A DNA stretch of 64,000 nucleotides from Parietaria judaica. Lineage: Eukaryota > Streptophyta > Magnoliopsida > Rosales > Urticaceae. Shown here in pieces: positions 46,272-58,962 of the stretch. A program made the translations under genes and the position numbers. Under the pieces are notes generated by a model. That model saw only the letters and a list, made by a program, of their open reading frames with translations. It was not told where the DNA came from and did not search any database. How positions within the stretch are numbered: the first letter of the stretch is position 1; every line of letters begins with the position of its first letter. The stretch is taken from positions 8,904,001-8,968,000 of the forward strand of contig OX940863.1 in assembly GCA_954871525.1 (NCBI GenBank). The letters are read 5' to 3'.

Positions 46272-46740
46272 TAAATATATATATTTTAAAGATATAACAA
46301 TAACAGCACGTGGTCATGAATCATGATGACTCCTTGACATGAAAGTATCCTACGTAGGATCAATTCTTGTGTATAGTATGTATAAAGTATAGTAATCAAT
46401 TTTTTATTTTTGTTTTTATCTCTTGTCCCTAGACTCAAATTGATTTTTTTAATCAAGAAATTAAGTGTATAAAGTATAAACCTTATATATATAGTAATAT
46501 TGATAAAATTATTTTGTAAATATACCTGCTTAAACCATAAAATTTGACCAGAAAAAAAACTTATCGAGAAAACTCGTCGATAAAATAAGTATTTAGCGAT
46601 AACGTCCGGTAAAAATAAACAATTGATTTTTCTTCAATAATGACTTTAGAATCTTAATTAAATTATTGAAGGGATAAAGAAGATTCCAAATGCTGCGTGA
46701 GGGTATAATTCCTCTGAGCAGCCCTGTATATAATATTATA

Positions 46741-47208
46741 GGGTTAATGACGGTAAAATACCTAAAGTTTGGTCAAAGAACCCATCGTGTACCTAAAGTT
46801 TAAAAGTAGTGGCAAAAATACCCAAAGTCACATTTGGGGAGTTGACCACTCCATTCTCGTAACGTGGTTAACTTACCTGTTTATTCTGACAACGTGGACA
46901 AATCTGTTTTGTTAAGTGTAATCATTAGGGGTTCAATTAGTTGTGTTGAATAGTATTAATTAGGGGTTTAATTCCTTGTTTTGTCGTAAACGAGGCTGAT
47001 GTGGGCTCGTTCACATGGCAAAAATTATTATGTCAGCAACCCACGTTTGTCCACGTGGCCATAGTTAACGGGTAAGTTAAGGGCGTTACGAGAATGGAGT
47101 GGTCAACTTCCCAAATACGACTTTGGGTATTTTTGCCACCACTTCTAAACTTTGGATACATGAGGGGTTCTTTGACCAAACTTTGGGTATTTTTGCCGTC
47201 ATTAACCC
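46741..47208. mobile_element. MITE, GGGTTAATGACGG family, copy 6, with 10-bp target duplication
   Basis: The 468-bp element runs GGGTTAATGACGG to GCCGTCATTAACCC. It is flanked by perfect 10-bp duplications TAATATTATA (46731-46740 and 47209-47218). A 9-11 bp duplication with long inverted ends points to the Mutator superfamily. Confidence 0.9.
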
Positions 47209-47218
47209 TAATATTATA

Positions 47219-49251
47219 TATCAACATAGACAGATATTTTTTTTTTGTAGACTATGAAATTTAGATATCACCAAGTGGACTTTATTGAAGAAAAAAAAAC
47301 AAGATGCTCTAAATTTATGGCCAAGGTTATAGGAAGACAAATATTGTTGGAAGTTGTGATGTTATCTTTATAGGGACAAGAGATAAAAACAAAAATAAAA
47401 AATTATGTGTGAAATATATTATTTTTCATTTATGAAAAATATAACTAGTAAATCAAACACATAAAAGCCACGACCCAAGATTAATTGCGTGTGAATTTTA
47501 CACGAAAACAAAATTCAGGAGATAAATAAGTCGATAATGAGATCCCTGATACTTGGAGCAGAAGAGTGAAAGAGACTATACGATGAAAATAAATGAAACA
47601 AATATACACAATTTATTATGTTATGATGGTAATACGTACTAGGACGCACAAATTATTTCGTTCTAATTATATTTTGTTACTTTTACCGATAACATTATGT
47701 GCTCACGAGTAAGTCTTGTTGGTGCAAGTCTTCGTCTAAAACAAATGTCTTATCGTTCCGAAGCTCTAACCGGATGTTAAGGGCCAACGATGACCACATA
47801 ACCGCTCGAAAGGCCCAGCGGCCAGCACGATAACTCAACATTTTTAATATTGCAACTCAGTATCCATTTTTCGGAGATCAAATGGATTGGGGATCTATAA
47901 TTTTCGGATCCATCTCGTAAAATCCAAAATACTATCCTCTTTTTCTTTTCTTCCCACTTCCCGGTCATTATTATTCTTTATAGACTCCTGGTGATCGGAG
48001 GTAATATCATTATGTAGTATATGCATATATCATCAGTTTCGTGAATCTCATTAAAAATATTGTAAGGTTTGTCTATTTTTCCTAACCTCATGAAATCACA
48101 ATGACCATCACTAGCTAAACTACAGCCGGAAAAGACCGGAGCTTCAATTAATTCATAAGCTCGAGATCGATTTCTGAATCGGTCCGGTGAGGGCGGGTAA
48201 AATTCCACCACCTAAAATTTTGAATATATACGTGTGTTTCTATTACAACGTGGATTGGAGTCGCTATATTTATGGCAGCCTCCCCACCATTCAACTTTGG
48301 TAATAATTTTAGTCAAGTGAAACTTACAATATAGCATATATATATATATTTGTGACGTTATAGAATGATGAGCTGTCCTTCTAGATCAATATTGCTCCAA
48401 CTAACTTTCTATAATGGTCAACTCAAGAAGATTGGTTGAGTACGAACAAGTTACAAGCACAACAACAGTAGTACAAGTCTCCTAAGTCCTAACTTCTACG
48501 TCCAAGTCTTTTACCACGTGTCCCACAATCTATATACACGGTGTATAATACACCATATATATATATTTATATAATATCACTGTTTGCTTTGTAACTTTAT
48601 AATTACAGAACCATGCATTTCTCTATATATTATCAAAGTATGAAGTACGTACATTATGAATTATTCTTTCGAGAAATTAAAAAAGCAATTAGTATGTAAA
48701 ATTCAAAGATTTTTAAGTGAAAATTTTACAATTAATTATTATAGTATAGTTCATTAGATTGATAATGCATAAGTGGAAGAGGAAGAAAAGTGGAGCTGTG
48801 AAAGTATCTTCTTTTGACGAGTGCCTAGCTATATATAAAGCCTATATATATATATATTATATATAAATGTAATTATAATGATCCACCTAAGAGTAGTGCT
48901 TCGATGTTCATTGATTAGATTGTGGAGGCTCCATAAGAACTTAATAATAAGCATGTTAGTTTATTTTTTTGGTATTATTTTTCTGCAGTACCCTGTGAGA
49001 ATAAAAAAAGTCATTTTCACTTCTTTTGTGTATCTACATATGCGACAACATATAGATGAAATTATTGAGCGAATCTTTTTTTTTTTTTTTTGATGTTATA
49101 ATTGATATGAAATTCATACGTACTACATACATATATATATATATATATATATAGGTTGTGATGGGTTTTGTTTTAGATAGCTGATCATTTGCGTGATCAT
49201 ATAGATATCTTTTCCAAATTGATATACTTTACTTGATATCGTTAATTGTAA

Positions 49252-49288
<37 letters not shown>

Positions 49289-49609
49289 CATTTGCATATA
49301 AAAGAATTCTAATTTAATTTGTATGTATAAACTTTCAAGCTAGCTAGGCGCTTGTGCTGTGTTGTCTAGTCTCTAAGTGATGGGGGCAATGATATATTAA
49401 TAATGTTGCTATATATATATATGAACATATGATATATTCCTTATTAAAAGGTAGTCTTTTAGTAAACCTTATATGATGTACCGTTTCTAAAAAGGTTCCT
49501 TACAAGATCTTGTCGCTAGAGACAAATTTGCACAAGTATTAGAGGACGCACGCCGAGCCAACAAATTTATTTTGAGAAATCCTCGATTCACTTTAATAAA
49601 AATGTTAGT
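47219..49609. other. Intergenic, no gene recognised
   Basis: AT-rich with several (TA)n tracts (48340, 48847, 49135-49153, 49255-49284). Around 47700-48230 base composition is more even, and minus-strand frames of 63 and 77 residues exist, but neither resembles a known family. Confidence 0.5.
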
Positions 49610-50094
49610 GTGAGATGTAGAGGTGAAATTCGCGATGGTACTGCGAACACGTGTGGGAATCGCGACGTGAATAGTCCCAATCCGCGTGAAGAAATGGATG
49701 GCCAGGATCTCGCCACGTCAGCGATCCGAGGGAAGTGCGAATTTGTGTTTGTTGGTGGCAATAATAACACACTTTTTACCCGAAATTTATTACCCAACCA
49801 CAATTATTACCCACTTTACTCGAATTTCAACCCTAAAATTTCAAATTTCAATATTTTTTCACCCACTATCTCCTCACAATTATTCACCCACTTCACCCAC
49901 CACAATAATTATTCACCCACCCCACTCTCTCCTCAAACCCTATAAATACCACCTCTTCCTCCCTCATTTCCTCACCAACAATCTTCCACCTCTCTCTCAA
50001 ATTCTCTCAATTCTCTAAGTTTTTTCCACTCTAAAGCTCTAAAGTTCTCAAGTTCTAAAGTTCTAAATTTCTCAAGTTCGCAAGTTCTCTCATT

Positions 50095-53000
50095 ATGTCT
50101 CGAAGAAGCGGCGGTAGTTCCGGGGGTCGAAGGGCGGCTAGGAATTTGCAACCCCAATTTCAACTAGGGGGAACATCGCAGCCTACGCCCGACGGCTACA
50201 TTCCCGTTATGCTACCCCAAGAAATATTTCCCTCCCCTCCCAATCCAGATTATCCCGATGATACAGTACGGTCTCTAAGACCTAGTCTAGTCCGGGCGAT
50301 GGGCCAGCACGACGCCAATCCATAACGTGTGTCCCGAGAATTGGTCGAGGCGGCGGCTCAATTTAGGGGGATAATAACGATCCTTTTTTCGATCTCATGT
50401 TTCAACTACACGCCGATTACAGATCTCAAAGTCCCGAAGGTGCCGATCCCGACGAAACTCAACGTCCTAAAGATGCCGATCCCGACGAAACTCAACGTCC
50501 CGACGATGCCGATCCCGACGACTTTCAAACGCCGCCCTCGGTCCATGGTTCAAATGTCGGGGTTTACAACCGCGGTTCTCCTCTACCTTCCAATCAAGAT
50601 AGCGGGGAAGCCTCCGTTGCCCGTCCTCGACGACATCGACGTCCTTCAACCGGGTAATAACCTTTAGTCATTTCTCTATTTATAGCTATTAGTCATTTTT
50701 CTATTTTATTAATTAATGATATTTAATAATTAATAAGTTAGTACTTAGTAATAAATAATAATTAATAATCAATAATTAATAATCATGGTCGAATTTCTTG
50801 AAAGTCTTAGTATGCTCTGTGGTTGCGGTTCCGACTGATCTTCCACGTCAGAAACGAATTTCTTGATATTTTTTGTTAGTTAATAATCATTTAATAATTT
50901 TAGTTTAATTTTTTCAATTACTTAATAATCATTTAATCATACTAGTATAATAATCAATTTGTAAGTGTTGTTGTCACGTCACTTGAAAGTCTTAGTATGC
51001 TCTGTGGTTGCGGTTCCGACTGATCTTCCACATCAGAAACGAATTTCTTGATATTTTTTGTTATTTAATAATCATTTAATCATATAAGTAATAATTAATC
51101 ATATTAGTTAAATTAAACTTTAAATAGTTACTTAAATAAGTTAAAGAAATTAAAATGGTATTTTTTATGTGTGGTGATAATTATAAAGTTTTTACGGATT
51201 ATGGTGTCTTAGAAAGATTGGTTTTGAAATAAGGTTTGTTTTGCAATCTCCTCCAAGCTAGCCTGGGAACCTCGGGGAGTTCTGTCTAGAAAAGCTTGGG
51301 CCTAAAGCGAGATCATAGCATCCTTTCCAGTCGATCTGGCCGTGGAACCTCGGGGAGTTCCGTCCAAAAGAGCTTGATAATTATTTCCACACATAGATTA
51401 TACCATTTTTAATTTCGTTAACTTTTTTATTTAACTATATGAAATTTAATTTAATTAATATGATTAATATTAAAATTTAATAATTGTAATATTTTTTGTA
51501 ATACTTAAATTAATATTAAACTCGTGTAATATTCTTTTGTTTTAATAGAGCAAATCCTTCCTGCTTGGCGTGGGGTCGACCAAACACTGCCCCCGTGTAG
51601 GACTTTTTTCACGAAGATCGGCGGGTGGAGAATGGCCAACGTATTAAACTGGCGACGTGCAAAAAGTGCGGGCGCATACTAGACGCGATGGGTGACCTGG
51701 GAACCGGCTACTTGAAACGGCACGCAAGAGCATGCTTCCCAACCGGACAGATTGATGAGGTAAACACAGCACAGGTAAGTGCTCTTTCTGCAGTTAATTT
51801 ACGGAAATGGACCCTCGAATGGATTATTTCTACGGGCGTGCCGCTGAGTTTTGTCGAAAATCCCAACCATACCCGATATATGCAAAAGATTAATCCGACG
51901 TACCAGCAGTTTTCCCGTACGACTTATACCCAGGACATGGAAACCGCATATGCTATGCAAAAAAACCTTTTGGTCGATATTTTCAAAATGTCTAGCATAA
52001 ACGTCGCTTTTACCACCGACCTATGGAGCGGTCCAAGTTTAAACGACTATTTGAGTCTGACCGGTCATTACGTAGACGATGAGTGGAATCCATGTCAAAG
52101 ACTTTTAAATCTATCGCCATTCGAGGGTCGTCATACCGGACAAAACATTGCCGATAAATTAATTGCATTATTTAATGATTGGGGTTTACAAAACCGTGTA
52201 ATTTCCATTACCTTAGACAATGCCGCAAACAACAACGCCGCCATTTTAATCTTGGAATCTAGTTTGCCCGCTTCTCGATTTAGAAATATTTTACATCAAC
52301 GCTGTGCTTGTCACATTATAAATTTAATTGCACGAACGGGCGAACATCAAGTTGCAAGACATGTTGATAAAATACGCGGCATTGTTGATTGGATCCGGCA
52401 TCCTCAAACCACCGGCAGGTGGAGAAAATTGTGTAAAGACCACAATCATAGAGCTAACAAGTTCGGTTTAGACAATAATACACGTTGGAACTCTACGTAT
52501 CTAATGGTTTCAGTTGTGTGTAGACAGAGACTGCCCTTAGACCACTTCCTCAGAATGGAACTCGAGCCCCAGGCGCGGATCACGGAGGCGGAATGGGAAA
52601 CGGCCCTGAAATTTACCCAATTCCTAAAACCCTTTTACGCTATTACTCTAAATTTTTAAACCAAAAAAGACCGTCTTTAATTCATGGTCTTTCGGGTCTT
52701 TACCAAATTACGTGTGCTTTTCAAGAATTTTCAAATGACCCTATTATTTCTCCCCTTATTCCGGGAATGATTGCAAAATACCAAACTTACTGGGATCCAC
52801 CCCCGTTTTCGTTTTGCTTCGGTGCTATACTAGATCCTCGTTTTTCGTTTACTTGGGGGCCAATGATGTTAGCATGCGGGGAAAACATAGGGGCGGATTA
52901 CCGGAATTATATTAACGTTGTTAATGAAGCGTTTTTTGCATTGTACAGTGAATATCTCGTGCGGTTCCCACAGTACAACGCACAGGAGGAGCAAAGGACA

Positions 53001-53465
53001 GTAATGGAAAGCCCAACGAAGACGGGACTAGCGTTTAGCCGGAGACTCAAGCAACGGCTAGATCGCGGGGAAGCAGGGGAATCCAGTACGGCTCCGGCAC
53101 GGGCGGACATACCGGAAGGCGCACCGGAAGAAGTGAAGCGGTACTATGGCCTACGGTTCGACGAAGATTCAGCCGAGTTCGATGTCATAAAGTGGTGGAA
53201 GAATCAACGGGAAAGATTCCCGATATTGGCGAGAATGGCGAGGGATATACTGTCCATCCCCATTTCAAGCGTTGCTTCGGAGAGCGCATTCAGTATGGCT
53301 CAGTATGTCATAAACGACCGGAGGGCGTCAACCATCAATACACACGTCGAGCAAATAGTGGTGTTGAATGATTTGATGTTCCACAACCCCGTGATTGCCG
53401 AACGGTCCGACCAAACCGAACTGGAGCTAATGACTGAAAGGTTTAACGCCTTATTCCCCGAGTGA
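50095..53465 (+). pseudogene. hAT transposase (BED finger, RICESLEEPER-like), disrupted
   Basis: The first exon starts MSRRSGGSSGGRR at 50095. It meets an in-frame stop at 50323-50325 and shifts frame before a segment rich in DPDETQRP repeats, then ends at a GT donor near 50653. A second exon from about 51550 encodes a BED-type finger (CKKCGRILDAMGD ... LKRHARACF), again with a stop or frameshift just before it. The catalytic region follows (TTDLWSGPSLNDYLSLTGHY, LDNAANNN, CACHIINL, TRWNSTYLM). A further frameshift near 52650-52660 separates it from the C-terminal part. That part contains DPRF, the domain of unknown function region and the hAT dimerisation motif (FPILARMARDILSIPISSVA, SESAFS), ending at 53465. 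With at least three lesions it cannot make a full protein. Confidence 0.9.
50793..51062. repeat. Duplicated 80-bp segment inside the hAT intron
   Basis: CTTGAAAGTCTTAGTATGC through AACGAATTTCTTGATATTTT occurs near 50799-50876 and again near 50981-51058, nearly unchanged (CCACGTCAG versus CCACATCAG). Confidence 0.85.
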
Positions 53466-54089
53466 CGCAATGTAAACGCCAATATGATGTGCTCTTTCCT
53501 CTCTTGGTTTTATGTCCCTAAGGAGGGTTTTACAAGAGAGGTTTTAGTGAGGCATCTTGTAATATTTACACTGAATATTTACAGCTTTCTTCCACCTTAT
53601 TGTAATATTCACAATGAATAATACAACTTTTTTTTTAAATATCTCGTCTTATCATATTTATTTATATGTTAATGAAATTTGTTAAAATTATTAATATGTT
53701 ACAAACTAATATTTATTAACATATGTTACAAATTAAAAATTAACAATAAAAAACAAGATTATTATTATTATGTTACAAAATAATAAATTATAACGTACTT
53801 AAATATTAATTTTGAAAAAAATAACTTAGAGATAATAATTTTAAATAATTAACATACTTAAATATTATTTTTGAAATAATTAATAAATTTTGATAATTAA
53901 ATTCGGGTAAAAAGTACTAAAAATAAACATTTCAAGAAAACAGGTACATTTGCCGCAAACTACGCCCAGCGAGTCGCTACAAAATCGCGAGCCGTCGCGA
54001 CTGCACGCGTCGCCACGGGAACAGTCACGACTTTTGGCGATTGGGTCGCGACCCACCGCGACGTCGTCAGATGCAGCTCTAGTGAGATG

Positions 54090-55114
54090 GTTCTGCATTG
54101 ACGGAATATCCCCTAGTTGGGAAAGAAAAAAAATAATTATTATAATACGTCTAATTTAGTAGACGAGCTGGAGCATGCTATTGATATATGCTAGTCTTTT
54201 GAGGTTGTCTGTAGGGTTTGGGGATGTTGAGACTTGAGATCGTGACCGGCTCATTTAATGGGGAGGAACATATAAAAATAAAAACTTATTTTTAGTACTC
54301 ATATACAATGTTCGAATTTTTCTCGATTATCCTCGATAATCGTCGATTATCCTCGATAATCGTCGATTATCCGTCTTGTCGGTAGTCACCCGTAAATATT
54401 CCATACCGATCGATTATTCACAACAGTGTAAAAATAACAAAAAATTGGTTACCTTTTGAAATTTTTTACACTTTTTAATAATTTTCGGCAAAAGTACCTT
54501 CAATACAAAAAAAAAACTATTTTAGTATGACATGATTTTATTTGAGTATTTACATATGTGAGAGTGAGACTATATTTTATTTACATATGCACACTTAGTA
54601 AATATATTCTTAAAACTATTTTAGTGATTTTTCATCGATAATCCTCGATAAGTGTCGATAATCCTCGATAACTGTGGATAACGATAAGCTACAGTTTTTT
54701 TAGTTTTCCATCAATAATGCTCGAAAATCCATCGATAATCCTCAAAAAAGACAATTGATTTATCGGCAAAAACGGTATTTTGCACCTTGCTTCTCTATCT
54801 CGATTGGGCTGCATCATCACTTAGGATGGTATACTATACGAGATTCGCTTACCATTTCTTGTTCTCGTAATGAAAGGTTTCAATAGTTGATATGCTAGTT
54901 TCCGGAATAGTCTGGAAGCTGAATATTCCCTAAAAAGTGCCTAATTTCATGTGGAGAGTAAAGAACTGAGGATCCTTCCTGTAGCAACTACCCTTGATTT
55001 TTTAAATATGACATGCGAATATATTAGTCATGCTTTCTTCAAGTGTACGCAAGTTTGCGCAGTAGTGTTTGGCATAGAGAAGAGAATTAGAGTTCCGTAT
55101 GACACATCATGTTG
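54090..55114. other. Intergenic with one small repeat element
   Basis: No gene was seen. It contains the TCGATAATCG element listed separately and otherwise mixed-composition DNA. Confidence 0.5.
54306..54789. mobile_element. TCGATAATCG-rich element, short copy
   Basis: Starts CAATGTTCGAATTTTTCTCG with tandem CGATTATCCTCGATAATCGT, and ends CGGTATTTTGCACCTTG. The same kinds of ends (CAGGGTTTTACTTTTCG, GTTGAACCTTG) and internal motifs occur at 58963-60728. No clear target duplication was found. Confidence 0.5.
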
Positions 55115-55122
55115 ATATGTAT

Positions 55123-56405
55123 TGTTATGTGCATTTTTCGGGACGTGTAAAAATTGAGCCTCATCGGCGAAAGTCAAAGACCACAGGCCCAAGCCCCAAC
55201 ACATTTGGCGAGGCCCGGATCCCTGAAGACCAAGAAGATGGAGACTTGAAGACCAAGAAGACGAAGCCCTTGATCGAGAAGCCTGACGTCCTTGAAAAGT
55301 CCTTGAAAAGGAAGATAAGGAGAGGATCAACATCGTGAAGACATTTGCAAGACTCTCAAAAGCGCACAGGATTCAGTGGATTGGAAATTGGACACCTGGA
55401 AGACCATTTTCGGAGCCGCCGAAGCCTGGAGCCCCGGCGAAGATGGACGCTTAGGAGATGAACCATGCGCCAAAATCATCCACAAAGGCAAAAGAAAAGT
55501 CCCACATTGCCCAGGAATGAAAGCGGGGTTGGTGATCCAAGGATATAAATAGGAACCTCCTCCTCCTCATTTCCACACTCACTCACAATTGTCTCAAGAG
55601 CTTCTCTCTTTACTTTATCTCTCTAAAATTTGCCTACTCCCTTAGGAGAAAGGGCTTGAATAAGAGCTGGGATTGGTCAAGGGATTGAGTTTTGCCTGAG
55701 AAGGGTTGTTCGACGAGTCAGCAAAGGCGTCCCTCGCCAGGTCAACGCATGGACGCGGACACCTACGACGTCGACAGTGAAGGAGCATCCCTTGCCAGGT
55801 CAAGGCCCTCGCCACGACGAGCTCGCCAACACGTACGAGGTCGACAAGAAACATCCCACGCCGGTAATACCCTCGCCATTCGGCCAAGGGCCACCCCCGC
55901 GCCCCCAACATCGGCACTTCCGACGAGTCAAACCACATCGTCATTCACCCGCCATTTATCACTAACCCTAAACTACGTGGGACCTGATTCTCTTAAACTG
56001 AGATACGTAGGCAACCTCGCCCAACCATAAGCGACAGGGCACGGGCCCGATCTACCCTTTTTTGCAGGTCTTCCCTCGCCATAGGAGCTCGCCAAAGAAG
56101 GGAAATCACGAAGAATCATCAAGAACATCTCGGAGCTTCATCAAGACAGGAGTTCGCCTAGACGAGGACTTCGCCAAGACAAGGGCTTCGCCCCTACGAG
56201 GAGTTCGCCAAGGAAGGAAGTTCGCCAAGGATCGCCAAGAACAGCCCGGAGACTCATCCAACACGACGGATTCACCTCCAGCTTTGACGATCATCAGTCA
56301 ACCCGCGTTGACTCAGCATTCAACTATCCACGTGTTTAAAGGGTCTAAATCGGGACCAAAACGTTGGATCCGACTCTAAGTTAAAGCTATTTTTACGCAT
56401 TAACA
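55123..56405 (+). mobile_element. Solo LTR (1.28 kb) with TACGTAGGCAACCT motif
   Basis: Runs TGTTATGTGCATTTTTCG to TTTTTACGCATTAACA. Both ends match the style of the LTRs at 10149 and 37239. A TATA box (GATATAAATAGG) lies near 55542. GATACGTAGGCAACCTCG lies at about 56003-56020. The flanks share the 8-bp direct repeat ATATGTAT (55115-55122 and 56406-56413), longer than the usual 5-bp LTR duplication. No internal retrotransposon domains adjoin it. Many GCCAAG and TCGCCA phrases repeat in the second half. Confidence 0.75.
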
Positions 56406-56413
56406 ATATGTAT

Positions 56414-57018
56414 TCCGTTTTTCTTTATTAATGATTTATTTTCCTTGGGTTCATTAAAAATGATAATAATTAATAACAATGAACGGAGAAATTCGTGAAC
56501 AAAACGGTAAAAGCCGATTGTAAATTAACTCAAAATCGCTTTTGATGCATATGTACATCCACTCTCGAGGAAGAAAAATATATAGCCGCCTCAATTATAT
56601 GAAGTATATATTTTCTATTTATATAGTACTGAAATCGACATTTGTACATCTTTACAAGAAAAGGACATGCAAATAAATGAAATATATATATAATATTATT
56701 GCCTCAACTCAAGTGATTAAAACTCAAGGCCATGATTTGTGCTCAATTATCTTTTATATTATCTTTGCCATTATTACTGAAATTCAAAAGCTTCTGATGT
56801 CACGTTCCTAAGTGATAATTGGTTTGAGATTGTGGACCATATATTTTATTTTCTAGATTTCGTATCATTATGTGACAAATTTAATGCGATGGCTATGAAG
56901 AAGTGTAGATTGTCCGATTGTCACGTGATTTCCTTATCCTTGTATGCCTAACTATATATAGGCTTGTCGATTTACATTATTTTTTCTCAATCATGCGTTG
57001 AATTATTAATAAAGGGTA
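56414..57018. other. Intergenic, no gene seen
   Basis: AT-rich stretch between two LTRs without recognisable features. Confidence 0.5.
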
Positions 57019-57023
57019 AGTTT

Positions 57024-57946
57024 TGTTTTTGTCGAAAATCGGCCTCCGCAGTCACGGAGTTATGGTGGTGTAATTCTGAGTTTAATTTATCTTAGAGTTC
57101 GGGTCTTTCCGTTAAAACTATATCACGTTGAAAGAGATGTGCGACGGAGAAAGAAAGAGACAATAATCATTTTTTTAAAGAGTTTCACCCCGTCACCGCG
57201 ATGGTTACATCCTCTGTTATGTTATTGATATTTTTGGGGGTAAAAGATACAAGCTTGCAAAGTGATGAACGTGGGAAAATAATGAGTATTTCTCTATACA
57301 ATAAGTGATTCTCCAAGCTAAAACCAACTCAAAAAAGATGGTGAAAAAGAGCCCCCAAATCTGATGTAGAAGCTTTCTCTTTATAATCTTCATATTTGAA
57401 TATTTGTCTTTAATGCGCGGGGTAAATGAACCTTTGATTCCGCCTTTGATTCTTTTCCTTGAGCTGAGATCTTCCTTGAATTGTGCCACTGATTTACGTA
57501 TCTTTAATTATGTGCTTTAAGGGCTTAAATGAGCCTTTATTTAGTGTATTTGGTGCTGTTGGCGTTCATCTCGTCGCTCGGGCGACCAGATTCGGCATGC
57601 TGTCTTCGGGAAGCCATAACATCTTGCTCGGACGTCGAATTTGCACATTCTATATATCAAATTGAAGCTTGATACGATGAATTCCTGACCATGCGACCAG
57701 CTCTTCAAGATTCCCATTATAACTCTGTCACTGAGGCAACATATACAAACTGTTCCGGAAAAGCAGCAAGAATTGTTGACTTCTTCCAACTAAGTTGGGC
57801 TTGCGAAATGCCCCAACTCATGTTGGGCCAGAAACGTTAAATATACTTTGAATAATATGCTAAGCTGGTTCGGCTTTATCAAGAATTAATGGTAAAATAT
57901 TTGTCCATTTAAACTAATTGTAAATGGACGAAATCGTACTTCAACA
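57024..57946 (-). mobile_element. Solo LTR with 5-bp target duplication AGTTT
   Basis: The 923-bp sequence runs TGTTTTTGTCG to GTACTTCAACA. It is flanked by AGTTT at 57019-57023 and 57947-57951. A minus-strand TATA-like ATTATAAAGAG lies near 57380. It shares GTTACATCCTCTGT with the solo LTR at 42266, so the two belong to one diverged family. Confidence 0.85.
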
Positions 57947-57951
57947 AGTTT

Positions 57952-58954
57952 TATATTTCATGGAGTGGAACGTAGTTTTAGAATAAACAAGAAATTAAAT
58001 GATTACACCCATATTTATCATTTGAATCTTTAGAAATAATAGCGAATTGAAGTATCTTTATTTTCTTTTATCATCATAATTATTATTTGTTATTTATAAT
58101 TTCGATTGCTTTACATGGTTTTGTCATAGGCTCATAGCAAAGGGCTCATTCATTAATTATTTCTGATAATAATAATAAAAAAAAAATTATGAATGTTAGT
58201 GAAATAACTCTTTCGAAACCAAGGATTAAGAGCCCGACGGAACCCGAGAAAACATGACAATACGAGATATCCGAGTTACTGTGTTATGTTCGCTAGTAGC
58301 CCATTTTGTTTTACATATAAGCCAGATGATATCCCGAATATTGCCCGAAGACAAGCCAATCCAAGGAAAACCCGACTATCCTTTTGACAAAATTTTATTA
58401 GTCTTTTTAATTCTGTTTGTGGTGTATTTTTTATTTTTTTTATTTTATATTTTTAGAATGATTTATTTAATGTTTGTTGAAGATTTAAATAAGGCTTATG
58501 AAAATTTTATTATTTTTGTGGTTTATTTAAGTATGATTATTTATATACGATGTATTCTATTAATTTATTTATATTAATTTTGTCTTCACACGTATAAATA
58601 TATATATATATATATAAATCTCGTCAATATGTCCGTCGATTATCAACAATCAACATATACTCAAAAAATTGGACCATCGGATAAATTCTCGATTTTTATA
58701 CTCTAAAAACTGCTTGATAACTACATTCACTTAATTTACCAGTGAACTTTTGATTTCAAAAAGGAAAATAAAGGAGCTTTCTTTAAACTTTGTTGTGTTT
58801 TTTAATCAATAATATCAAGTGTTGGGCAAGGGCTTTGGAAAAGGTGTCAAGTCCGTACACCATAATGAACTACTTTCAATATTTAAGTGATTTTAAATGT
58901 GTTCTAAAGATAATCTAGCTAAAAGTGACAAAATTCGTAGATAAGAAACATATA
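57952..58954. other. Intergenic, one unassigned open frame
   Basis: A plus-strand frame at 58254-58577 encodes 107 residues starting MTIRDIRVTVLCSLVAHFVL, with about three hydrophobic stretches. I recognise no family and the DNA is AT-rich, which inflates hydrophobic codons. Not called as a gene. A short (AT)n run is near 58598-58617. Confidence 0.45.
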
Positions 58955-58962
58955 AAGCAGAC

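Larger units (their letters stand above)
49618..54081 (+). mobile_element. hAT transposon with transposase remains and intact ends
   Basis: The 4.46-kb element starts TAGAGGTGAAATTCGCGA and ends GTCAGATGCAGCTCTA. Its termini are short imperfect inverted repeats (TAGAGGTG versus TAGAGCTG). Perfect 8-bp target duplications GTGAGATG lie at 49610-49617 and 54082-54089. Both end regions are unusually rich in CpG. A promoter-like CTATAAATACC lies near 49943. The transposase gene is on the plus strand. Confidence 0.92.

Noticed and set aside
47777..48211. Minus-strand frames of 63 and 77 residues
   Set aside because: Composition is somewhat less AT-rich, but I see no motif, splice structure or family match strong enough to call a gene.
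55692..56379. Frames of 105-112 residues rich in Arg, Ser and Pro
   Set aside because: They are inside an LTR and reflect its GCCAAG/TCGCCA repeats.
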